The position numbers were made by a program, and so were the translations under genes. The notes below the pieces were generated by a model, which was given only the letters and a program-made list of their open reading frames with translations, made no database searches and had not been told where the DNA came from. From contig NBIV01000422.1 of assembly GCA_003194525.1 (NCBI GenBank), positions 1 through 50,333 of the forward strand: a DNA stretch of 50,333 nucleotides, in the 5' to 3' direction. Shown here in pieces: positions 46,304 to 50,333 of this stretch (positions within the stretch are counted from its first letter, which is position 1; each line of letters opens with the position of its first letter). This DNA comes from Gracilariopsis chorda. Its lineage: Eukaryota > Rhodophyta > Florideophyceae > Gracilariales > Gracilariaceae.

Positions 46304-48391
46304 TCATTCCACTTGCCTTTGACGCCATTCGAACAGCAGTCGCTCCGCTCTGGTTATGCCGCCTACAAACACAATCACTGCATCAATGCCGTCTTCGTCA
46401 CTACGAATCTCTTCACGGCGGTGTTCTAATGTGGTGTGCCCTGGAGGTAAAAGAGACATGTGTGACAATATGGGGAAGAGAGCCCCATCCTTCTTCGCAT
46501 AAACCAGCCTCCACAAGTCGTACGCTGAGCGGCGTGTATCCAGAGTACGCCGCTGCCACTGCTGCCCTCGTGCCAGGATGGGCGGGTCGATCTTGATCGA
46601 GTTCGGTAATCATCTGCAATGCACGACGCGCAAATTGCCATGAGTATTCTGCGGAGCGAGAGCGAGAGCGTCTTGACTCATCACTTGCTGAGGTCGCAAA
46701 GCTTCCAACGCTGCCAGTCGTAGAACCCGTCTCGCTTGGAACATACCGCTCCGTATGTCCTCCCCCGAAGTTTGGAAAGATCCAACCGAGATTATTCCTC
46801 GGTGGTTATCGTAGTGATCGCACTAAAAAGACCCGCTCTTTCCAAGTTAGCCAACAGTGGCATCACCCCTAACCCAAATATTGCTAGAATCTCTTTCCGA
46901 ACGAAATCAAAGTCATCACTGTCAATTCCTGACGTGGTTGCGCTCCACAAACTGCATAGACGGAGCACGTGAGTGAGACTCTCCCCCCGTGCAATCGCAT
47001 CGGTTATGTATGTACATCTAAGAGTGGCGTTTCCATCCTCAATCATTTCACGCTCCATTTCGAAACGTTGGCGAAACTCGTAGGAGTTGAAAGTTCTGGC
47101 AGCAACCTCATATCCCAAAGCAGTATGAACAGCTGCGAGAGAATGATCCGATGTGGCACCAGGAAGACTCTGCATCCAGTTCTGTAGTTTTCCCATTTCG
47201 GACGTCTCTCGATTTGGACGCGAGTCATAGTAACGTTGCAAAAAGAGTTTGCGACTGTACCGATTTGGCTGAGCGCAGCCGAGAAGGTAAGATCGCGCAA
47301 CTGACCAAAGACGGGATCGATGTCTGCTCGCAGGCGTTTTCGGGCTGCCACTGTCGTGGCCGGCGTATTGTTTTTTGATCTCAAGAGTTCCATAGCATCC
47401 TCAGAGATATTAGACGAAATAGGAAGATCAATAATGTTGTTGTGAAGACCGATTGCTTCATCCAGTAAACCCTCGTATGTTCCTTGAGTAAGAAGCGGGC
47501 TAACAACATCGCAGCCACGGTCAATAATAACCAGATTGACTGCACGGCGCTTTGAAGACTTCTCGACAACCTCGGCCAGTGTGGGCATATGAGATTCGTA
47601 CTTGGTTTTATCCGCGGGTGGGTTAGTTAGCGCAGAATTAGAGTCGATTAGTGAGAAGTTCTGATGAGCGGCAAATGCTGAAGCAGTCATATGACGGGTG
47701 GACACAGCTGGGGAAGATTGAATAGAAGAAGGGAGCGAGTCAGAGTGTTTGATGTTGGACGCTGTACATCTGGCCGTGAATCTCAAGCAGCTCTTCCGCA
47801 ACGGCAGCGGCCCCTGCTGATCGAATGGTGGCGAACTCGAGATTCAAGGATTTTGCCATGGACGACAGGGCGGCGGCCGTTGCCAAGATGGCAGAGTTAT
47901 CGCCATCAAGAACGATCTGACGGAATGCTTGCGGCCAGTCGAGAGTGACTAGATTGGAGTCGAACGGAAAGAAGCCAAACGGAAGCACGGTGATTTGAAT
48001 ATCTGATACGGCTGCCCTCCGAAAGACCTTCTCGACAATCTTTGAGCGACGCGGCGTGGTCAAAACAAGAAACTTGGTCGGAGGTGGTTGTTGCACAGCG
48101 GCTTGCACTTGCGGTTTGGGGGTGTCAGACGATGTGGACACAACATGAGCAGCGTGCCGCGCAGTGAGAATGAGTTGCACAATGTGGCGCGCGGCGGCGG
48201 CATTGACAGCGCGGATAAGGGTGACGACAGAAGGTTGCGCAAGAACCTTCTGCACGGCGACACTGGGCGGACTTTCAATGGGCGCTACATATCGAATGCC
48301 ATGCTCACGAAGAAAGGTAGCATCCGAAAACAACTCAAGCGGGGGGGCGCGGCGGATGACGCGCTTGACGGCGCGTGGGGAGCAGCGCCAT
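46304..48391 (-). pseudogene. VPS33 (Sec1/Munc18 family) pseudogene
   Basis: VPS33 is the SM-family subunit of the HOPS/CORVET tethers that drive SNARE fusion at vacuoles and endosomes. The minus strand shows nearly the whole gene in order. LELFSDATFLREHGIRY (about 48340) and FFPFDSNLVTLDWPQAF (about 47960) are N-terminal. AVNLVIIDRGCDVVSPLLTQ then GTYEGLLDE (about 47560-47450) is the SM hallmark. Then HVLRLCSLWSATTSGID and LLANLERAGLF (about 46970-46820), YSGYTPLSVRLVEAG (about 46560-46520), and AVIVFVGGITRAERLLFEWR (about 46370) before the stop. Frame changes occur near 47760, 47240 and 46490, and stops lie around 46640-46790. A frame change or missing part also affects the start. It cannot make a product as read, and this gene is essential in most eukaryotes, so an intact copy should exist elsewhere. 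Confidence 0.88.
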
Positions 48392-48553
48392 TTCGTGGAC
48401 GCCGTCGACAGCGACGGGGGACGGCTGCGCGGCAGCGGCTCTCACGCGGCACGGCCTTTGGAGCGGGGGCTGTTGCCGCGCGGCGTCGCGTCGAGTACGT
48501 CGCAGACGGCGGCGAGCTGTGGCTTGCTTGTGGGAGGTAGAATTAGAGAGTAA

Positions 48554-48700
48554 TTTAGAGAATTACAATGCAACTCCGAATTGAGACTGCATTCATTACT
48601 CTCCTTTATTAGGATAACAAAAAAATTAGAACATAGAATCTGTAAAGGAGCGGCCGGCGGCACAGTGTGTGCTTTCTGCCGGGCACACACTTCTTCACAA
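48554..48700. other. AT-rich spacer
   Basis: A short stop-rich spacer between the VPS33 relic and the GC-rich repeat copy B. Nothing specific was seen. Confidence 0.4.
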
Positions 48701-48778
48701 TTGCTGGCAGCGGTGGCGCAGCAGCGCCGCAGCGGCCAGCACGGCACCGTCCGTTCCAATCAAAAAAGGGAGCCGCCG

Positions 48779-48886
48779 TGCGTGCGAAAAAGCGCGTCGC
48801 CAGACGGCACCACACAAACTCGCAAATTGGCGCGCGCATGTCCCCTGCGGCAGCCCCACCGCCCCACCTCCGACGTCGGCCCCCGC
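48779..48886 (+). repeat. GC-rich dispersed repeat, copy B
   Basis: Counterpart of 42447-42577. It contains GTGCGAAAAAGCG, then after an insertion TCGCAAATTGGCGC, and the 47-bp block at 48840-48886 (43 of 47 identical). The WD40 relic on the minus strand stops making sense exactly where this repeat starts (about 48890). Confidence 0.8.
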
Positions 48887-48887
48887 T

Positions 48888-49270
48888 AGAGGTATGAAAC
48901 GCAAAGCACGTACTCCTTTTGACCGACCAGTGGTTTGCCCCACCGGCTCTCCGCTTTCCACCTCCCACATGTGGACGGTTTCATCATCTGATCCCGGACA
49001 CAATATACTTTCCGTTTGAGCTCCAGGCCACACAGCTCACATAGTCCTCGTGTCCTACTGGCCTCGTGTCCTACTGGCGGCTGTCCGACAAGCTCTCCGC
49101 TGCGTGCCTCCCGCACGCGCAATTTGTTGTCCGCGGAGCCCAACGCCACATGCTTTTCCGTCGGAGCTCCAGGCAACGCAATGTACTCTGTGCGTGTGAC
49201 CAACGAGCCGATGTCCAACCGCATTTCCACTGTCTGCTTCCCACAGACGCCACACTCCCGTCCGATCAAT
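48888..49270 (-). pseudogene. WD40-repeat array remnant (three blades)
   Basis: Minus-strand frames give three consecutive blades. LWEADSGNAVGHRLVGHTHR then VHCVAWSSDGK is the first. After a frame shift comes HVALGSADNKLRVREARSGE then LVGQPPVGHE. After another shift comes GSDDETVHMWEVESGEPVGQ. The SGxxxGxPLxGHxxxVxxVAWSxDGK style, with highly similar blades, is that of NB-ARC/NACHT-WD40 proteins of fungi, algae and bacteria. Two frame changes disable it. It lies 3' of a winged-helix piece of an NB-ARC protein on the same strand, consistent with one former NLR-like gene. Confidence 0.8.
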
Positions 49271-49290
49271 CGGACGCTATCAGACTACCA

Positions 49291-49762
49291 TCAGCACTCA
49301 CAGGCACGCATAGGACAAGTTTTGGTAGATGTAGCCGTCCTCTTCGCTCTTCCCACCACTCCAACATAGGGTTCTCTGTCTGCATATATTCTCGCACAAT
49401 TTTTCAATTGTTGTTCCTCACTTGCTGTAGCTGTGTTGCTCGCTTCTAAACAACATAGTTTCCGCAACCATGCCAAGATTCCAACCCTCTTCGGCCCATC
49501 AGATGGCAGAGCCATGGCCTCGGGGAAGCTTTCAAAACTCCATTTCGGGGATCCGGTCTCGGTATTCAGCAACGTACTTGTCAACCAACCGCCGAAAACT
49601 GCCCTTCACATCGACCTTCTCAGACGCCTTTAGTTTGGCGATGTCTAGAATCAGGTCGTGCAGTTGAATAAACTCCCTGGAACCGTCGAATGTGAGTCTT
49701 CTCACGACAGACACTCCTTCAAGCCGATTTACAGCTTCTCGAGCTTCCTGTACTTTCTTCAA
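49291..49762 (-). pseudogene. NB-ARC winged-helix region remnant
   Basis: The minus-strand frame 49762-49532 reads KVQEAREAVNRLEGVSVVRR, EFIQLHDLILDIAKL, GSFRRLVDKYVAEYRDRIPE. This matches the winged-helix part of APAF1-type NB-ARC proteins, where a (Y)xLHDLxxD(F/Y) block is followed by a helical ...LV..Y...... segment just before the WD40 array. A stop follows at 49532, and the spacer to the WD40 blades is eroded (49291-49584 in another frame). The order NB-ARC helix then WD40 on one strand supports a broken NLR-type gene of APAF1-like layout. Confidence 0.6.
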
Positions 49763-49768
49763 GCCTCC

Positions 49769-50324
49769 TCAAGTTTTGAGCATCACAACGGGAACTATCT
49801 GCTGCTTTTGGAGAACACAAAGTCTCCGGTTCTTGCCTGGTGTCACAACGTCTTTGATCTTGCTGCTCTCTGGCTTTTGGTAGATCAACGCATCGTGAGC
49901 CAGAATCGTAACATCTTTCTGGCACGGTCGTTGAAAGAACGTCGCTTCCATTGCATCCTCATTTGATTCAATGGCTTTAGGATCATCATAATATGAAATA
50001 TCATTGCTCGTGACTTCATGCTGTTTGAGACCGACACCGAAGTGCAATGAGGAATCATCATCAACAGCGATCGGAGCGAAGCTCAGGAGTGAACGAGATG
50101 TTCGTAGCCCAATAGTTTTAGCGAGCCTTTTCACGCTCTGAAGGGCATTTCTCACTGGAAGAAACTAACTTCGGTATGAGCTTGAACGACTTCATGATTT
50201 TCTCATTTCGCTCAATATCCACATGTCTACGTTTTCGTTTCACGTATCCCGGTGATTTTCTTGTACGTTTTAAAGAGGTTGATCTCTGGTCATCTTCCAT
50301 GGTCATGGAGTATTCCTTTTTCAC
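49769..50324 (-). CDS. Unrecognised frames upstream of the NB-ARC remnant
   Basis: Two minus-strand frames, 50155-49769 (128 aa) and 50324-50118 (68 aa, Lys/Arg-rich: TRKSPGYVKRKRRHVDIERN), overlap in different frames and reach the window edge. In an intact NLR the P-loop would be here, but no P-loop or kinase-2 motif is visible. They may be inserted sequence or a diverged N-terminal region. Truncated by the end of the window. Confidence 0.25.
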
Positions 50325-50333
50325 GGTTTTAGC

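Noticed and set aside
1..50333. CRISPR arrays, bacterial operons, rRNA genes
   Set aside because: No regularly spaced direct repeats of CRISPR type, no rRNA sequence and no operon-like gene packing were seen. The sequence is eukaryotic.

Overview
The window is eukaryotic nuclear DNA and looks like a gene-poor, transposon-rich island. One gene has a convincing 80-nt GT..AG intron with a CTGAC-type branch site. The mobile elements are eukaryotic superfamilies (PIF/Harbinger, Ty3/gypsy, piggyBac, Helitron, a non-LTR-like reverse transcriptase tail), and the decayed host genes are eukaryotic (VPS33, Neo1-type P4-ATPase, an ECM29-like HEAT protein). Mostly intronless genes, NB-ARC and WD40 proteins, a KEA-like antiporter piece and a bacterial-looking phosphotransferase make a multicellular red alga my best guess. 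That placement is inference only.

Layout. 1-2.5 kb: decayed, unidentified coding sequence. 2.8-13.5 kb: four degraded transposons in a row: Harbinger (2855-3945, -), Ty3/gypsy pol (about 6.45-9.15 kb, +), piggyBac (9491-10260, -) and Helitron helicase (12454-13060, -). 14.7-19.7 kb: two convergent coding units. One is an unidentified protein split by a -1 frame change at a G GGG GGT heptamer. The other is an intact 917-aa tyrosine-recombinase-like protein. 20.4-24 kb: tRNA-like SINE remnants, an A/C-rich repeat, two fragments of a local gene family, the end of a KEA-type antiporter, and a small spliced zinc-finger gene. 26.5-28 kb: an intact APH-type phosphotransferase. 28.6-33.0 kb: two intact, divergently transcribed members of an unknown protein family sharing a RYPSSVLVHTG motif, separated by a 226-bp tandem duplication. 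34.4-41 kb: fragments of a reverse transcriptase, an NB-ARC protein, a frameshifted Cys/His-array protein and an ECM29-like HEAT protein, plus an 87-nt perfect palindrome. 41.2-42 kb: an intact protein-kinase-like gene. 42.4-50.3 kb: P4-ATPase, WD40, VPS33 and NB-ARC/WD40 pseudogene fragments, plus one intact coiled-coil ORF. Two fragments abut copies of the same GC-rich repeat.

The intact reading frames are few: the recombinase, the two RYPSSVLVHTG paralogues, the phosphotransferase, the kinase-like protein, the coiled-coil protein and the spliced zinc protein. These large frames stay open while the transposon and housekeeping fragments carry stops and frameshifts, so the decay is probably real rather than poor sequence. 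The best candidates for something undescribed are the RYPSSVLVHTG family (at least four copies in 12 kb, including an internally deleted one) and the recombinase paired with the frameshifted partner ORF.
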